The position numbers and the translations under genes were made by a program. Below the pieces are notes generated by a model, which was given only the letters and a program-made list of their open reading frames with translations, had not been told where the DNA came from and searched no databases. A stretch of DNA of 64,000 nt from Oceanimonas baumannii (GTDB taxonomy: Bacteria > Pseudomonadota > Gammaproteobacteria > Enterobacterales > Aeromonadaceae), in assembly GCF_002245495.1 (NCBI RefSeq), contig NZ_NQJF01000001.1, forward strand, positions 62,001 to 126,000, written 5' to 3'. This document shows, in pieces, positions 27,616-39,373 of the stretch (position 1 is its first letter; each line of letters opens with the position of its first letter).

Positions 27616-27885
27616 TTAACGACGCAGGCCCAGCTTTTGGATCAGGTCACGGTAGCGCTCTACGTCTTTGCGCTTCAGGTAGTCCAGCAGGTTACGACGC
27701 TGGGATACCATGCGCAGCAGACCGCGACGGCTGTGGTGATCGTGGATGTGCTGCTTGAAGTGGCCCTGCAGGTGGTTGATCTGGGCGCTCAGCAGAGCTA
27801 CCTGCACTTCGGGAGAGCCGGTGTCGCCTTCGCCACGGGCGAATTCGGCAACGATCTGGGCTTTGGTTTCAGCATTTAGTGACAT
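27616..27885 (-). CDS. rpsO: 30S ribosomal protein S15
   Basis: Primary 16S rRNA-binding protein of 89 residues, full family length. [67 protein letters not shown] and the C-terminal [12 protein letters not shown] are diagnostic. I take ATG 27885, which E. coli uses; the frame continues upstream through the promoter and is not coding there. Own promoter upstream; between truB and pnp as in E. coli. Confidence 0.98.
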   Translation of the reverse strand: MSLNAETKAQIVAEFARGEGDTGSPEVQVALLSAQINHLQGHFKQHIHDHHSRRGLLRMVSQRRNLLDYLKRKDVERYRDLIQKLGLRR

Positions 27886-27952
27886 TGTGTCTACTCCAAA
27901 TAACATGAATGAATTCCAGCCGATCACTAATTCAGCCGGAAGGAAGAGCGGC

Positions 27953-27980
27953 ATTCTACCAGCAACGCCGCGCTTGGCAA
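27953..27980 (-). promoter_or_regulatory. rpsO promoter
   Basis: TTGCCA at 27980-27975 and TAGAAT at 27958-27953 on the minus strand, spacer 16, about 68 bases upstream of rpsO. The leader between is long enough for the S15 autoregulatory structure. Confidence 0.65.
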
Positions 27981-27997
27981 CCTTAAATCCATACGGA

Positions 27998-28933
27998 TTA
28001 ACGCACCAACCGGCGCGGAGCCACTTTTCCGTCGTCATCGATCTCGCCGACGCCAACAAAACGCCCCTCTTCACCCACCGTCATTCGCACAAATCCTTCA
28101 AGAGGAGCACCCGATACTTGCACCGCCTGGCCGTTCAGCAGATAACCCGCCACCAGCTCAGACAGGTTCACTTCCGGCAGGCTCTGCACGGCGGTATCCA
28201 TGGGCAGCAATAGCGGATCCAGCTCCAGCCGCGGAGAAATCTCGTTGGCCTTGCAGTTATCGAGAATACACTGCAGCTGTTCGAGAGTGAGCATGCGCTC
28301 TGCCGGATAACCGGCTACCGCCAGCCGGCGCAGTACGGTGACATGTGCTCCACATCCCAACCGCTCGCCCAGATCATCGACAATGGTGCGGATGTAAGTG
28401 CCCTTGCTGCAGTGCACTTCCAGCTCCACTTCATCGCCTTCAAAACGGATAAGTTTAAGTTCAAACACCGTGATCGGTCGGGCTTCCCGGGGCACCTCAA
28501 TGCCTTCCCGGGCATACTGGTACAAGGGCTTACCCTGATACTTCAGCGCCGAATACATGGAAGGGATCTGCTGAATGTCACCACGGAAGTGATCCAGGGC
28601 CTCAATCAGCTCGCCGGCAGAGACATTCACCGGCCGGGTCTGCACGACCTCGCCATCGGCATCACTGGTGTCGGTGCGCTCGCCCAGTTTGGCAGTCACC
28701 CGATAACGTTTGTCGGCCTCGAGCAGAAACTGGGAAAACTTGGTGGCCTCACCCAGGCAGATCGGCAGCATGCCAGTGGCCAGCGGATCGAGGGCTCCGG
28801 TATGGCCGGCCTTGGCGGCGGCGTAGATGCGCTTAACCTGCTGCAAGGCATCATTGGAGGTGATGCCCGCCGGCTTGTCGAGCAGCAGAATGCCGTCTAC
28901 TTCACGGCCACGAAATCGACGCTGACGGCCCAT
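27998..28933 (-). CDS. truB: tRNA pseudouridine(55) synthase
   Basis: Makes pseudouridine 55 in the T-loop of tRNAs; 311 residues. Motifs: [25 protein letters not shown] (about 13-37), [26 protein letters not shown] with the catalytic Asp (about 43-68), [22 protein letters not shown], and [23 protein letters not shown]. Start ATG 28933 ([14 protein letters not shown]), one base after the rbfA stop; the upstream extension is rbfA sequence in another frame. Part of the nusA-infB operon. Confidence 0.96.
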   Translation of the reverse strand: MGRQRRFRGREVDGILLLDKPAGITSNDALQQVKRIYAAAKAGHTGALDPLATGMLPICLGEATKFSQFLLEADKRYRVTAKLGERTDTSDADGEVVQTRPVNVSAGELIEALDHFRGDIQQIPSMYSALKYQGKPLYQYAREGIEVPREARPITVFELKLIRFEGDEVELEVHCSKGTYIRTIVDDLGERLGCGAHVTVLRRLAVAGYPAERMLTLEQLQCILDNCKANEISPRLELDPLLLPMDTAVQSLPEVNLSELVAGYLLNGQAVQVSGAPLEGFVRMTVGEEGRFVGVGEIDDDGKVAPRRLVR

Positions 28934-28934
28934 C

Positions 28935-29342
28935 TCAGTCCTGCTCCTTCTGCTCTTCTTCATCATCACGACCGGCGCTGCGGCGCTTGTCTTCGGCCAC
29001 CGTACTCGACACCAGGGTAGAGATGCGCATGCCTTCCACCAGGCTCTGATCGTAGGAGAAGCGCAGCTCGGGGGTCACCCGCAGGCGCATGGCCTTGGCC
29101 ACCAGGCTGCGAATGTAACCGCTGGCGTCTTTTAACGCCTCCATGCCCTGCTCCACTCGCTCGGCATCGTTGTCAAGAAAGGTCACGAACACCTTTGCGT
29201 AGTTAAGATCCCGGGACACTTCCACACCGGATACGGTCACCATCCCCAGTCGTTCATCTTTTATTTCCCGCTGCAGGATAACGGCAATTTCTTTTTGCAG
29301 TTCCTGACTTACCCGGCGGGTACGGCTAAATTCTCTGGCCAT
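28935..29342 (-). CDS. rbfA: Ribosome-binding factor A
   Basis: Cold-shock 30S maturation factor of 135 residues. [55 protein letters not shown] is the family pattern, a KH-like fold. Acidic/charged C-terminus ([10 protein letters not shown]). Start ATG 29342 matches E. coli; a start six codons earlier is less likely. Between infB and truB. Confidence 0.96.
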   Translation of the reverse strand: MAREFSRTRRVSQELQKEIAVILQREIKDERLGMVTVSGVEVSRDLNYAKVFVTFLDNDAERVEQGMEALKDASGYIRSLVAKAMRLRVTPELRFSYDQSLVEGMRISTLVSSTVAEDKRRSAGRDDEEEQKEQD

Positions 29343-29416
29343 TGTATTCTTCCAAGACAAAGGGGGCCCCAGAGGCCCCCGTTGATTACTGTGTTCAGAT
29401 GTGATTCACGGCGGCC

Positions 29417-32125
29417 TTACAGGGTACGCTGTACTTCCACAATCTGATATACCTCAATCTGATCGCCGACTCGCACGTCATTGTAGTTCTTCACGCCGAT
29501 GCCGCATTCCATGCCATTACGCACTTCCTGAACATCATCTTTAAAGCGACGCAGAGACTCCAGTTCGCCTTCGTAAATAACCACGTTATCACGCAGCACG
29601 CGGATCGGGTTGCTGCGCTTGACGATACCCTCGGTCACCATACAGCCGGCGATAGCACCCAGTTTGGGTGAACGGAATACATCACGCACTTCCGCCAGAC
29701 CAATGATTTCCTGCTTGAACTCGGGTGCCAGCATGCCGGTCATGGCCTGCTTCACTTCGTCCAGCAGCTCATAGATCACACTGTAGTAGCGCAGATCAAT
29801 TTCTTCCGCTTCGATCATCTTGCGGGCAGAGGCGTCGGCACGCACGTTGAAGCCCAGAATGATGGCGTTGGACGCGGCCGCCAGGCTGGCGTCGGTCTCG
29901 GTGATACCACCCACGCCGGAGCCCACAATTTTCACCTTCACTTCGTCGGTGGACAGCTTCATCAGCGAGTCGGAAATCGCTTCGATGGAGCCTTGTACGT
30001 CCGCCTTCAGTACCAGGTTTACTTCCGCGACTTCGCCTTCGCTCATGTTGGCAAACATGTTTTCCAGCTTGGCCTTCTGCTGGCGAGCCAGCTTGACTTC
30101 ACGGAATTTGCCCTGACGGTACAGCGCCACTTCCCGGGCTTTTTTCTCATCGCGCACCACGGTGGCTTCATCACCGGCAGTCGGTACACCGGACAAGCCC
30201 AGAATTTCTACCGGAATGGACGGACCAGCGGATTTCACTTCACGGCCCAGTTCGTCTTTCATGGCACGTACCCGGCCGTATTCCAGGCCACACAGCACGA
30301 TATCACCCTGATTCAGGGTACCGTCCTGTACCAGCACGGTCGCCACCGGGCCACGGCCCTTATCGAGACGGGATTCAATCACCACACCAGACGCCATGGC
30401 ATCGTATACCGCGGTCAGCTCCAGTACTTCAGCCTGCAGCAGAATGGCTTCCAGCAGTTCATCGATACCGGTACCGGCCTTGGCGGAAATGTGAACGAAC
30501 ATGTTCTCACCGCCCCACTCTTCCGACATGACACCGTGCTGTGACAGCTCATTTTTTACCCGGTCCGGATCGGCTTCCGGTTTATCCATCTTGTTCACTG
30601 CCACGATCAGCGGGACTTCCGCCGCTTTGGCGTGCTGGATAGCCTCAATGGTCTGCGGCATCACACCGTCGTCGGCAGCCACCACCAGTATCACGATATC
30701 GGTGGCTTTGGCACCACGGGCCCGCATGGAGGTAAAGGCGGCGTGACCCGGAGTATCCAGGAACGTGATCATGCCGTTGTCGGTTTCTACGTGGTAGGCA
30801 CCGATGTGCTGGGTAATGCCACCCGCTTCGCCAGACGCAACCTTGGTACGACGAATGTAGTCCAGGGTAGAGGTCTTACCATGGTCTACATGACCCATGA
30901 TGGTCACCACAGGAGCACGGGTTTTGCGCTCGGCATCGGTATCACGATCAGACAGTACGCGCTCTTCCAGCTCGTTTTCACGACGCAGTACTACCTTGTG
31001 GCCCATCTCCTCGGCCACCAGCTGTGCGGTTTCCTGGTCGATCACCTGGTTGATGGTCACCATGGCACCCATTTTCATCATGGTTTTGATGACTTCGGCA
31101 CCCTTTACCGCCATACGGTTGGCCAGCTCAGCCACGGTAATGGTTTCGCCGATTTCCACTTCACGGGTAACCGGCTGAGCCGGCTTCTGGAAGCCATGCT
31201 TCATCGACTTGGGCGTCATTACTTTGGCACGCTTGCCTTTACGCTGACGTTCGGTACGGCTTTCGCGGTTTTCACGATCTTCCTTACTCTTGCCACCCTT
31301 GCGCTTCTTGCCACCAGTGCGACGAGCCTTTTGCTCCTCGCTCTTGTCGGCTTCATCTTCCGCGGCGCGGGCATGCTGGTTAGTGGTCACGTGATAATCA
31401 GCATCTTCCGGCTTTCTGGCCGCTTCTTCTGCCCAGCGTTTCTCATTTTCTTCCGCCAGTTTGCGCACTTCTTCTGCCTTTTGCTGGGCTTCCAGCTCGG
31501 CTTTGCGCAATGCTTCTTCTTCGCGCTGCTGCTTCAGTTTTTCTTCTTCGCGCTTGGCCATGTCGTCCGCCTTTTTCTGCTCTTTGCTTTCGGGGGATGC
31601 CCCCTGCTCGGTGTTCTTCTGAGCCTGCAGCTGAGCCTGACGAGCTTTTTCTTGTGCTTCACGCTTGGCTTTTTCTTCTGCTTCACGTTTGGCCTTTTCT
31701 TCGGCTTCACGCTTGGCTTTTTCGGCTGCTTCTCGTTGGGCCTGTTCCTCGGCCTCACGGCGCGCCTGAGCCTCGGCTTCCTGGCGCGCCTGTTCTTCCT
31801 CTTCGCGACGCTGCTCTTCGAGCGCATCACGCCGGACATACGTACGTTTCTTGCGTACTTCTACCTGTACCGCCTTGTTCTTGCCGCCAGCCCCCTGAAC
31901 ACTCAGGGTACTGATGGTTTTGCGCTGCAAGGTCATCCGTTTGGGTTCTTTATCGTCATTAGCACCATGTTGCTTTTTAAGATGAGCAAGCAAGGTAGCC
32001 TTTTCAGTTTCAGAAACGGTGTCATTGCCGGATTTCTCCATGCCCGCTTCACGAAACTGCTGGATCAGACGATCAACCGGCGTGTCGATGTCACTGGCAA
32101 GTTGCGTTAATGATACTTCTGCCAT
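29417..32125 (-). CDS. infB: Translation initiation factor IF-2
   Basis: GTPase of 902 residues that delivers initiator tRNA to the ribosome. N-terminal IF2N domain ([23 protein letters not shown]), then a long Glu/Lys/Arg/Ala helix at about residues 105-240, with repeats of the octapeptide KREAEEKA. G domain starts near residue 410 with GHVDHGKTS, then DTPGHAAF and NKMDKPEAD; beta-barrel and C-terminal tRNA-binding domains follow ([34 protein letters not shown]). The linker repeats explain the repetitive DNA at about 31640-31760. Confidence 0.97.
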   Translation of the reverse strand: MAEVSLTQLASDIDTPVDRLIQQFREAGMEKSGNDTVSETEKATLLAHLKKQHGANDDKEPKRMTLQRKTISTLSVQGAGGKNKAVQVEVRKKRTYVRRDALEEQRREEEEQARQEAEAQARREAEEQAQREAAEKAKREAEEKAKREAEEKAKREAQEKARQAQLQAQKNTEQGASPESKEQKKADDMAKREEEKLKQQREEEALRKAELEAQQKAEEVRKLAEENEKRWAEEAARKPEDADYHVTTNQHARAAEDEADKSEEQKARRTGGKKRKGGKSKEDRENRESRTERQRKGKRAKVMTPKSMKHGFQKPAQPVTREVEIGETITVAELANRMAVKGAEVIKTMMKMGAMVTINQVIDQETAQLVAEEMGHKVVLRRENELEERVLSDRDTDAERKTRAPVVTIMGHVDHGKTSTLDYIRRTKVASGEAGGITQHIGAYHVETDNGMITFLDTPGHAAFTSMRARGAKATDIVILVVAADDGVMPQTIEAIQHAKAAEVPLIVAVNKMDKPEADPDRVKNELSQHGVMSEEWGGENMFVHISAKAGTGIDELLEAILLQAEVLELTAVYDAMASGVVIESRLDKGRGPVATVLVQDGTLNQGDIVLCGLEYGRVRAMKDELGREVKSAGPSIPVEILGLSGVPTAGDEATVVRDEKKAREVALYRQGKFREVKLARQQKAKLENMFANMSEGEVAEVNLVLKADVQGSIEAISDSLMKLSTDEVKVKIVGSGVGGITETDASLAAASNAIILGFNVRADASARKMIEAEEIDLRYYSVIYELLDEVKQAMTGMLAPEFKQEIIGLAEVRDVFRSPKLGAIAGCMVTEGIVKRSNPIRVLRDNVVIYEGELESLRRFKDDVQEVRNGMECGIGVKNYNDVRVGDQIEVYQIVEVQRTL

Positions 32126-32144
32126 TCATTTACCTCCGATGATC

Positions 32145-33647
32145 TTATTCCTGGTTCTGTTCCCCGAACCAGCAGATATTACGGGCAGCCATAATGAGTT
32201 CACCCGCCTGGGCTTCGTCCAGACCGTCAATGCCCTCAAGGTCGTCAATACCCTGTTCTGCCAGTTCTTCCAGATTCCCAACACCGCGGCCGGCCAGCTG
32301 ATAAGCCAGTTCACGGGTCATTCCGGGCAGAGCCAGCAGGTCTTCTGCCGGTTCAACCCCTTCAAAAGATTCTTCCTGAGCCAGCGCTTTGGTGGTCAGC
32401 GCATCTTTAGCCCGGTTACGCAGCTCTTCAACCGTATCTTCATCCAGACCGTCGACACTCAGCAGCTCACTGACCGGCACATAGGCAATTTCTTCCAGCG
32501 TGGAGAAACCTTCACCCACCAGCAGAGCAGCAAAGTCGTCGTCAATATCCAGGTGTTCCACGAACAGGTTCATGGTCTTGTCATTTTCTGCCTGGTGTTT
32601 CTGCTGCAGATCTTCGTCGGTCATGACGTTCAGTTCCCAACCGGTCAGTTGGGATGCCAGACGAACGTTCTGGCCATTACGACCGATGGCCTGAGCCAGG
32701 TTGCCGGCTTCTACCGCGATATCCATGGAGTGGGCGTCTTCGTCCACTATGATGGAGGCCACATCGGCCGGGGCCATGGCATTGATCACAAACTGGGCAG
32801 GGTTATCGTCCCACAGCACGATATCCACGCGTTCACCACCGAGTTCGCCGGACACAGCCTGCACCCGGGCACCACGCATGCCCACACAGGCACCGATGGG
32901 ATCAATACGGCGATCATTGGTCTTCACCGCAATCTTGGCGCGACTGCCCGGGTCACGGGCGGCAGCCATAATTTCGATGATCTCTTCGCCGATTTCCGGC
33001 ACCTCAATGCGAAACAGCTCTTTCAGGAACTCCGGATTGGAACGGCTGACAAACAGCTGAGCACCACGAGCTTCCGGGCGAACGGCATAAAGCAGACCCC
33101 GTACCCGGTCACCGGAACGGAATGATTCGCGGGGCAACAGATCTTCACGGAAGATCACCGCCTCGGCGTTGTTGCCCAAGTCCAGAATAACGTTGTCGCG
33201 GGTGGCTTTTTTCACCACACCGGTGATGATCTCGCCTTCCTGATCCTGGAACTGCTCTACCACCTGCATACGCTCGGCTTCACGTACCTTCTGTACGATC
33301 ACCTGTTTGGCAGTCTGAGTCGTGATACGGTCAAAGACAACAGATTCAATCTGGTCTTCAACATAACCGCCCACTTCAATTTCAGGCTCATCAATCTGAG
33401 CCGCTTCCAGGGTAATTTCCCGGTACGGATTAGTCAGGGATTCCTGATCTTCCACTACCTGCCAGCGACGGAAGGTATCGAAATCACCGCTCTTGCGGTC
33501 GATGGCAACGCGTACATCGATGTCGCCTTCATACTTTTTCTTGGTGGCCGTGGCCAGCGCGGTTTCCAGCGCCTCAAAAATTTTTTCGCGAGGCACCGCC
33601 TTTTCGTTGGAAACGGCGTCTACAACCAGCAATATTTCTTTATTCAT
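32145..33647 (-). CDS. nusA: Transcription termination/antitermination factor NusA
   Basis: RNA polymerase-binding elongation factor of 500 residues. Order: N-terminal domain ([31 protein letters not shown]), S1 domain (about 135-200), KH domains ([37 protein letters not shown], about 252-288) and two C-terminal acidic repeats (about 350-495, [19 protein letters not shown] and [20 protein letters not shown]), the arrangement of gammaproteobacterial NusA. Between rimP and infB. Confidence 0.97.
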   Translation of the reverse strand: MNKEILLVVDAVSNEKAVPREKIFEALETALATATKKKYEGDIDVRVAIDRKSGDFDTFRRWQVVEDQESLTNPYREITLEAAQIDEPEIEVGGYVEDQIESVVFDRITTQTAKQVIVQKVREAERMQVVEQFQDQEGEIITGVVKKATRDNVILDLGNNAEAVIFREDLLPRESFRSGDRVRGLLYAVRPEARGAQLFVSRSNPEFLKELFRIEVPEIGEEIIEIMAAARDPGSRAKIAVKTNDRRIDPIGACVGMRGARVQAVSGELGGERVDIVLWDDNPAQFVINAMAPADVASIIVDEDAHSMDIAVEAGNLAQAIGRNGQNVRLASQLTGWELNVMTDEDLQQKHQAENDKTMNLFVEHLDIDDDFAALLVGEGFSTLEEIAYVPVSELLSVDGLDEDTVEELRNRAKDALTTKALAQEESFEGVEPAEDLLALPGMTRELAYQLAGRGVGNLEELAEQGIDDLEGIDGLDEAQAGELIMAARNICWFGEQNQE

Positions 33648-33661
33648 GTCCGATGGCCTCG

Positions 33662-34120
33662 TCAGTCAAAATTCGGAACCAGATTTGCTTTTTGAATGTT
33701 GGCGTAGGCCACGGGAAACTCCTGACCATTCACCTCGAGCCGGACCATAGTGTCGTCGGCCGACACCACTATGCCCTTGAGTTTGCGGCGATTATTCACA
33801 GCCATTCGCAGTGCCAGCTCGGCCTCTTGGCCGATAATGGCCTGATAATGGGCCGGTTTGAATAAAGGTCGTGCGAGCCCCGGGGAAGAGACTTCCAGAT
33901 CATACTCGGTGGAAATGGGATCTTCCACATCCAGCACAGCGCTGACCTGCCGGCTGACCTCGGCGCAGTCATTCACATCAATGCCATTTTCGCTGTCGAT
34001 GTACAGGCGCAGGGTCGAATGACGGCCGGCACGGACATACTCAAGCCCAAGCAGCTCAAAGCCCAGCGCTGCCACCGGCTCGCTGAGCATATCGGTTAAT
34101 CGTTGTTCCAATGTAGCCAA
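33662..34120 (-). CDS. rimP: Ribosome maturation factor RimP
   Basis: Assembly factor of the 30S subunit, 152 residues. Seen: [78 protein letters not shown] (about 74-89) and an SH3-like C-terminal domain. First protein gene after the initiator tRNA, as in the E. coli metY-rimP-nusA-infB operon. Confidence 0.96.
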   Translation of the reverse strand: MATLEQRLTDMLSEPVAALGFELLGLEYVRAGRHSTLRLYIDSENGIDVNDCAEVSRQVSAVLDVEDPISTEYDLEVSSPGLARPLFKPAHYQAIIGQEAELALRMAVNNRRKLKGIVVSADDTMVRLEVNGQEFPVAYANIQKANLVPNFD

Positions 34121-34140
34121 AGCTACCCCCCTTCAAAAAC

Positions 34141-34160
34141 AAAAAAAGGGCTCGCAGCCC
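34141..34160 (-). terminator. Short terminator just upstream of rimP
   Basis: GGGCT / AGCCC stem with a CGC loop and seven Ts on the minus strand, only about 20 bases before the rimP start. With the next terminator it would limit read-through from the tRNA unit into rimP-nusA-infB. Confidence 0.65.
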
Positions 34161-34205
34161 AGTTTAGTAATGCATTGATCCTGCCAATGCCAGAATACAG
34201 ATAAC

Positions 34206-34232
34206 AAAAAGCCCCGATTTTCAAATCGGGGC
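34206..34232 (-). terminator. Terminator after tRNA-fMet
   Basis: Perfect 10-bp stem GCCCCGATTT / AAATCGGGGC with a two-base centre and a T5 tail on the minus strand, 68 bases downstream of the tRNA. Two further inverted repeats (GTCGC/GCGAC near 34252-34267 and TTCATTGT/ACAATGAA at 34271-34292) lie between it and the tRNA. Confidence 0.85.
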
Positions 34233-34300
34233 TATTCACCTGGACCCTGATTGTCGCCTCGCAGCGACCATTCATTGTGAGCAGACAATGAACGTGAAAT

Positions 34301-34377
<77 letters not shown>

Positions 34378-34435
34378 TCCGAAATCGTGCGAGATTATAG
34401 TAAAATTGAGCGTATTTCTCAACTTATCTATAAAT

Positions 34436-34522
34436 TGGTGCCGAGAGCGGGACTTGAACCCGCACGCCCATACGGGCACTACCCCCTCAAGATAGCGTGT
34501 CTACCAATTCCACCACCTCGGC
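34436..34522 (-). tRNA. tRNA-Leu (GAG)
   Basis: 87 bases with encoded CCA, GCCGAGGTGG... acceptor/D region, anticodon loop CTTGAGG giving GAG, a long class II variable arm and GGTTCAAGTCC in the T-arm. Just after secG, the leuU position of E. coli. argG, which separates leuU and metY in E. coli, is absent. Confidence 0.96.
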
Positions 34523-34530
34523 ATAAAACT

Positions 34531-34866
34531 TTAGTTGGGCACGTCGTTTCCGTTACTAACGGGAACATCACCCTGAGCAGGAGCTTCAATCACTTCGGGA
34601 GCCGACAGGTCTTCCCACTCACTGCCTTGCTTGGTGCTGTTGGTAGAAAGATTACCAAGCACCAGGCTGACCACAAAAAACCCAGCTGCCAGAAGTGTGG
34701 TCGTTTTGGTCAGGAAGTTTCCTGAACCGCTGGATCCAAATACTGTATTGGATGCACCCGCTCCGAAAGAAGCGCCCATATCAGCGCCCTTTCCTTGCTG
34801 TATCAGCACCAGGCCAATCAGAGCCAGTGAGATAAGCAGGTACACCACCAAAAGAATCTCGTACAT
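34531..34866 (-). CDS. secG: Protein translocase subunit SecG
   Basis: Small inner-membrane SecYEG subunit of 111 residues. Two hydrophobic segments: EILLVVYLLISLALIGLVLIQQG (about 3-25) and TTTLLAAGFFVVSLVLG (about 55-71), with GKGADMGASFGAGASNTVFGSSGSGNFL between, the SecG signature. The C-terminal tail is Ser/Pro/Asn-rich. Start ATG 34866; earlier in-frame codons lie in the leader. tRNA-Leu follows nine bases after the stop. Confidence 0.95.
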   Translation of the reverse strand: MYEILLVVYLLISLALIGLVLIQQGKGADMGASFGAGASNTVFGSSGSGNFLTKTTTLLAAGFFVVSLVLGNLSTNSTKQGSEWEDLSAPEVIEAPAQGDVPVSNGNDVPN

Positions 34867-34925
34867 TTTGCTACCTTTGGTTGGCGCTCGCTTCCCTTGG
34901 CAGGCTGCCCTTGGGAGCGGGGCTA

Positions 34926-34954
34926 ATACTAGCGACACCCCCATCCGGATACAA
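34926..34954 (-). promoter_or_regulatory. Promoter of secG-tRNA-Leu
   Basis: TTGTAT at 34954-34949 and TAGTAT at 34931-34926 on the minus strand, spacer 17, about 60 bases upstream of secG. Confidence 0.55.
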
Positions 34955-34991
34955 GCGCAATTTAAAAAAAATCATCCAACTGCATAAAAAG

Positions 34992-35031
34992 AAAGCAAAG
35001 CGATGATTCGACAACCGTTTTCCTTTGCTTT
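34992..35031 (-). terminator. Possible terminator of folP-glmM
   Basis: Nine-base arms AAAGCAAAG / CTTTGCTTT with a 22-base loop, followed on the minus strand by CTTTTT. Long loop makes it less certain. Confidence 0.5.
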
Positions 35032-35144
35032 AAACCGTAAGATATCAGCGGTAAGCAATCCGGTGTTGTATTTAAGGTGCATACGGGCAACTGATATTCA
35101 TAATCCGTATACAGGTTTAAAAACCTCACCGGGCAGCTGATCGC

Positions 35145-36479
35145 TTAAAGGTGACAGTTTACAGCTTCGGCGATATGCTCGGCCAGGCGACGAACCTGCA
35201 ACTCATCCGCCCCTTCTACCATGACCCGGATAAGAGGTTCGGTACCTGACTTCCTCAGCAATACCCGGCCGTTACCAGCCAGTTCAGCCTCCGCGACCGA
35301 TACCCGATGCTGTATTTCCTCATCGGCCAGAGGATCGGTGCCGGCGGCAAAACGTACATTAACCAGCACCTGCGGGAACAGAGCCAGACCGCTGCGCAAT
35401 TGTGCCAGTGTGCCCCCCTCATTCCGCAGCGCTCGCAGTACCTGCAATGCAGCCACAATACCATCACCCGTGCTGTTATGATCCAGGCTGATGATATGGC
35501 CGGAGTTTTCGCCGCCCAGCTTCCAGCCCTGCTCTTTCAGCAGTTCCATAACATAGCGGTCACCCACATTTGCCCGCCTGAAAGGAATATCCAGCTCGGC
35601 CAGGGCCAGTTCCAGCGCCATGTTGGTCATCAGGGTGCCGGCTACCCCGCCCTGCAGCTTACCCCGGCGTTGTGCATCCCGGGCAATAATATACAGCACT
35701 TCATCGCCATCCAGCAGTGCCCCGGTATGATCCACCATGGCCAGCCGGTCACCGTCACCATCAAAGGCAATGCCCAGATCAGCACCGTGCTCCAGTACGG
35801 CTGCCTGCAAGGCTGCCGGCGCAGTAGAGCCAACCTGGTCATTGATATTCAGGCCATTGGGCTGAACACCGGTACGAATAACCCGGGCCCCGAGCTCTTC
35901 AAATACCGCTGGCGCAATGTGATAGGTCGCGCCATGGGCACAGTCCAGTACGATGGTCAGACCATCCAGATGGAGGCCGGACGGAAACGTACTTTTACAG
36001 AATTCAATGTAACGGCCGGCAGCATCGTTAATGCGGCTGGCCTTGCCCAGTTGGTCTGAAGACACACAGTCCATGGGCTGATCGAGCATGGCTTCAATCG
36101 CCAGCTCAACCTCATCGGGCAACTTGGTGCCGTCGTGAGAGAAGAACTTGATGCCGTTATCGTAATAAGGATTATGAGAGGCACTGATCACAATACCGGC
36201 TTCAGCCCTGAAAGTACGGGTCAGATAAGCGATGGCCGGCGTCGGCATGGGCCCCAGCAAAGCGGCCTGCAGACCGGCGGCAGACAAACCTGCTTCCAGT
36301 GCAGACTCCAGCATATAGCCGGAAATACGGGTATCTTTACCAATCAGTACTTTTTTAGTGCCAGTTTGTGACAGCACCTTGCCGGCGGCCCAGCCCAGCT
36401 TCATAACAAAGTCAGGCGTGATAGGGTAGGCTCCGACCCGGCCACGGATACCATCGGTGCCAAAATATTTTCTGCTCAT
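35145..36479 (-). CDS. glmM: Phosphoglucosamine mutase
   Basis: Interconverts glucosamine 6- and 1-phosphate for UDP-GlcNAc and peptidoglycan; 444 residues. [16 protein letters not shown] start, active-site phosphoserine Ser101 in [19 protein letters not shown], metal loop [13 protein letters not shown] (about 240-252), sugar loop GGENSGHI and phosphate loop [14 protein letters not shown]. Its ATG overlaps the folP stop by four bases (ATGA). Same folP-glmM-secG order as E. coli. Confidence 0.97.
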   Translation of the reverse strand: MSRKYFGTDGIRGRVGAYPITPDFVMKLGWAAGKVLSQTGTKKVLIGKDTRISGYMLESALEAGLSAAGLQAALLGPMPTPAIAYLTRTFRAEAGIVISASHNPYYDNGIKFFSHDGTKLPDEVELAIEAMLDQPMDCVSSDQLGKASRINDAAGRYIEFCKSTFPSGLHLDGLTIVLDCAHGATYHIAPAVFEELGARVIRTGVQPNGLNINDQVGSTAPAALQAAVLEHGADLGIAFDGDGDRLAMVDHTGALLDGDEVLYIIARDAQRRGKLQGGVAGTLMTNMALELALAELDIPFRRANVGDRYVMELLKEQGWKLGGENSGHIISLDHNSTGDGIVAALQVLRALRNEGGTLAQLRSGLALFPQVLVNVRFAAGTDPLADEEIQHRVSVAEAELAGNGRVLLRKSGTEPLIRVMVEGADELQVRRLAEHIAEAVNCHL

Positions 36480-37318
36480 GAATTCGGTTCCTGATAGTGT
36501 GCTGCCTTTCGCCATACGCGAAGCGCATCAACCATTTCTTTAACGTCATGCACCCGCACAATCTGTACTCCCTGCGCCACTGCAAACAAATGGGCCGAGA
36601 GTGTCGCGGCAAGGCGCTCGTCCACCTCGCGGTTCAGTAACTGACCCAGCATCGATTTCCGGGACATACCCGCCAGCAGCGGTAATCCCAGCCGGTGCAG
36701 CTCCCCGACTCTGCCCAATAGCTCATAGTTATGCTCCAGCGACTTACCAAAGCCGTAACCGGGGTCCAGACAGATCCGAACACGGGGAATGCCTGCCGAT
36801 TCACAGACGGCCAGTCGCTGTTCAAGAAAAACGCCGACATCCCGGATAACATCATCATAGTCCGGTGCCTGCTGCATGGTGCGGGGCTGGCCTTGCATAT
36901 GCATCAGACAAATGGCGGCACCACTGGCAGCGGCGGCTTCCACAGCGCCGGGCTCACGCAAGGCACGAATGTCGTTAATAAGATCGGCGCCAGCCGCTAC
37001 CGCCTCAGTCATCACCGCCGCTTTGCTGGTATCCACCGAAATCCAGCAGTCCAGCTCGGAACGCAAGCGCTCCACTACCGGTACCACCCTCTCCAGCTCT
37101 TGCTGTACGGCGACCTCATCGGCACCGGGGCGGGTCGATTCCCCGCCCACATCAATCATGGTGGCACCATCGGCTACCATTTGCAGAGCATGACGCAGCG
37201 CAGCGTCCTGGCTGTGATAACGACCGCCGTCGGAGAAAGAATCAGGGGTAATATTGAGTACGCCCATCACCTGAGGTGAAGAAAGATCCAGCGTTCGGGA
37301 TGAAGAAGATAACAACAT
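36476..37318 (-). CDS. folP: Dihydropteroate synthase
   Basis: Folate enzyme of 280 residues joining p-aminobenzoate to the pterin; the target of sulfonamides. Motifs: [17 protein letters not shown] (about 18-34), [16 protein letters not shown] (about 51-66), [27 protein letters not shown] and VRVHDVKE near the C-terminus. Start ATG 37318 ([12 protein letters not shown]) with AGGACAG upstream, immediately after the ftsH terminator. Nothing suggests a resistance variant, but this was not assessed in detail. Confidence 0.96.
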   Translation of the reverse strand: MLLSSSSRTLDLSSPQVMGVLNITPDSFSDGGRYHSQDAALRHALQMVADGATMIDVGGESTRPGADEVAVQQELERVVPVVERLRSELDCWISVDTSKAAVMTEAVAAGADLINDIRALREPGAVEAAAASGAAICLMHMQGQPRTMQQAPDYDDVIRDVGVFLEQRLAVCESAGIPRVRICLDPGYGFGKSLEHNYELLGRVGELHRLGLPLLAGMSRKSMLGQLLNREVDERLAATLSAHLFAVAQGVQIVRVHDVKEMVDALRVWRKAAHYQEPNS

Positions 37319-37339
37319 AAAAACTGTCCTGAAAACAAA

Positions 37340-37366
37340 AAGCCCCGGCAAGCATGGCCGGGGCTT
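37340..37366 (-). terminator. Terminator between ftsH and folP
   Basis: Perfect 10-bp stem AAGCCCCGGC / GCCGGGGCTT with a seven-base loop and a T-tract on the minus strand, between the ftsH stop and folP start. folP can then be reached only by read-through or a promoter within the gap. Confidence 0.85.
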
Positions 37367-37382
37367 AATTTATCATAAAAAC

Positions 37383-39320
37383 TTAATTGCTGGTGGCATC
37401 ACCGGGCTTATTCAGATCGGGAGACGACACTTTTTGGTCATCGCTCTCTTCCTGTTTGTCGCCGGTGCCAGCTGCCGGACCCTGAGGCTTATTACCATGC
37501 TCGTCTTTCCAGTCGGCTGGTGGACGTACATCACGGCGAGCCATCAGATCATCGATCTGGCGAGCGTCGATGGTCTCGTACTTCATCAGGGCATCTTTCA
37601 TTGCATGCAGAATATCAATGTTGTCATGCAGGATTTCTTTTGCCCGATTGAAGTTACGCTCAATCACCTCTTTCACTTCAGCGTCGATCAGCTTGGCAGT
37701 CTCGTCAGACATATGCTTGCTCTTGGCAGCAGTCCGGCCGAGGAACACCTCGCCTTCTTCTTCGGCATACAGCAGCGGACCCATTTTTTCGGACAGCCCC
37801 CACTGAGTCACCATCTTGTGAGCAATCTCGGTAGCCCGTTCGATATCATTGGAGGCACCCGTGGTGACCTTGTCGAAACCGTAAATGATTTCTTCCGCCA
37901 GACGACCGCCATACAGACTGGAGATCATCGACTCCAGGTGCTGTTTACTGTAGCTGAAGCGGTCCTGTTCCGGCAGGTACATAGTCACACCCAGCGCACG
38001 ACCGCGGGGGATGATCGATACCTTGTACACAGGGTCATGCTCAGGTACCACACGGCCTACAATGGCGTGACCGGCTTCGTGGTAAGCGGTCATTTCCTTT
38101 TCGGATTCAGACATTACCATGGAGCGGCGCTCTGCCCCCATCATGATCTTATCCTTGGCCTTTTCGAACTCTTCCATCGACACCAGACGACGACCACTCC
38201 GGGCGGCAAACAGGGCTGCTTCGTTCACCAGGTTCGCCAGATCGGCACCGCTGAAGCCGGGCGTACCACGGGCAATCAGTGAGGGCTCAACATCATCACC
38301 CAGGGGGACTCGACGCATATGTACTTTGAGGATCTGTTCACGACCGCGCACATCGGGCAGACCAACCACCACCTGACGATCGAAACGGCCCGGACGCAGT
38401 AGCGCAGGATCGAGTACATCAGGACGGTTAGTTGCAGCGATGACGATGACGCCTTCATTACCTTCAAAGCCATCCATCTCAACCAGCATCTGGTTCAGGG
38501 TCTGTTCACGTTCGTCGTGACCACCACCCAGGCCGGCACCACGCTGGCGACCCACGGCATCAATTTCATCAATAAAGATAATGCAGGGAGCAGACTTTTT
38601 AGCCTGTTCAAACATGTCACGTACCCGTGAGGCACCTACACCCACAAACATTTCGACAAAATCAGAACCGGAAATGGTAAAGAAAGGCACCTTGGCTTCA
38701 CCGGCAATGGCCTTCGCCAGCAGTGTTTTACCGGTACCGGGCGGACCCACCAGCAAGATACCGGTAGGAATACGGCCACCCAGCTTCTGGAAACGGCTGG
38801 GATCCCGCAGGTAATCCACCAGCTCCTTGACGTCTTCTTTGGCTTCATCACAGCCGGCCACATCGGCAAAGGTGGTTTTCACCTGGTCTTCACCCAGCAA
38901 GCGTGCCTTGCTCTTGCCAAAGGTCATGGCACCCTTGCCACCACCACCTTGCATCTGGCGCATAAAGAATACCCAAACGCCAATCAGCAGCAGCATGGGG
39001 AACCAGGAGATAAAGATGGACGTCAGCAGGCTCGGCTCTTCCGGCTTTTCACCGACTACCCGCACATTATTATTGAGCAGGTCGTTCAGCAGCTGAGGGT
39101 CTTCAGACGGCATAATGGTGGTAAACCGGTCACCACTGCGCTTGACACCGTTGATGGTCTGCCCATCCATACGTACTTCACGGATCTGGCCCTGAGCCAC
39201 TTCCTGAACAAAAGTGGAATAATCCGTCTGGCGGCCAGACGGCTCACCTGGGCTGAAGCTCTGAAATACGGACATCAACACCACGGCAATGACCAACCAC
39301 AGGATCAAATTTTTCGCCAT
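37383..39320 (-). CDS. ftsH: ATP-dependent zinc metalloprotease FtsH
   Basis: Membrane AAA+ protease of 645 residues that degrades misfolded membrane proteins and, in E. coli, sigma-32 and LpxC. Two N-terminal membrane segments (about 5-22 and 100-120), Walker A GPPGTGKT (about 195), Walker [17 protein letters not shown], second region of homology and the zinc motif HEAGH near residue 415. I chose ATG 39320 ([10 protein letters not shown]), as in E. coli; a TTG nine bases earlier is possible. Downstream of rlmE under a sigma-32 promoter. Confidence 0.97.
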   Translation of the reverse strand: MAKNLILWLVIAVVLMSVFQSFSPGEPSGRQTDYSTFVQEVAQGQIREVRMDGQTINGVKRSGDRFTTIMPSEDPQLLNDLLNNNVRVVGEKPEEPSLLTSIFISWFPMLLLIGVWVFFMRQMQGGGGKGAMTFGKSKARLLGEDQVKTTFADVAGCDEAKEDVKELVDYLRDPSRFQKLGGRIPTGILLVGPPGTGKTLLAKAIAGEAKVPFFTISGSDFVEMFVGVGASRVRDMFEQAKKSAPCIIFIDEIDAVGRQRGAGLGGGHDEREQTLNQMLVEMDGFEGNEGVIVIAATNRPDVLDPALLRPGRFDRQVVVGLPDVRGREQILKVHMRRVPLGDDVEPSLIARGTPGFSGADLANLVNEAALFAARSGRRLVSMEEFEKAKDKIMMGAERRSMVMSESEKEMTAYHEAGHAIVGRVVPEHDPVYKVSIIPRGRALGVTMYLPEQDRFSYSKQHLESMISSLYGGRLAEEIIYGFDKVTTGASNDIERATEIAHKMVTQWGLSEKMGPLLYAEEEGEVFLGRTAAKSKHMSDETAKLIDAEVKEVIERNFNRAKEILHDNIDILHAMKDALMKYETIDARQIDDLMARRDVRPPADWKDEHGNKPQGPAAGTGDKQEESDDQKVSSPDLNKPGDATSN

Positions 39321-39373
39321 GTCACTCAAATTACTAACCTCACCGGCTGACAGTTTATGACAGAAATAGAGTA

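Noticed and set aside
31640-31760. Repetitive DNA that could be a tandem repeat array
   Set aside because: It codes for the KREAEEKA repeats of the IF-2 N-terminal helix; coding, not a DNA repeat element.
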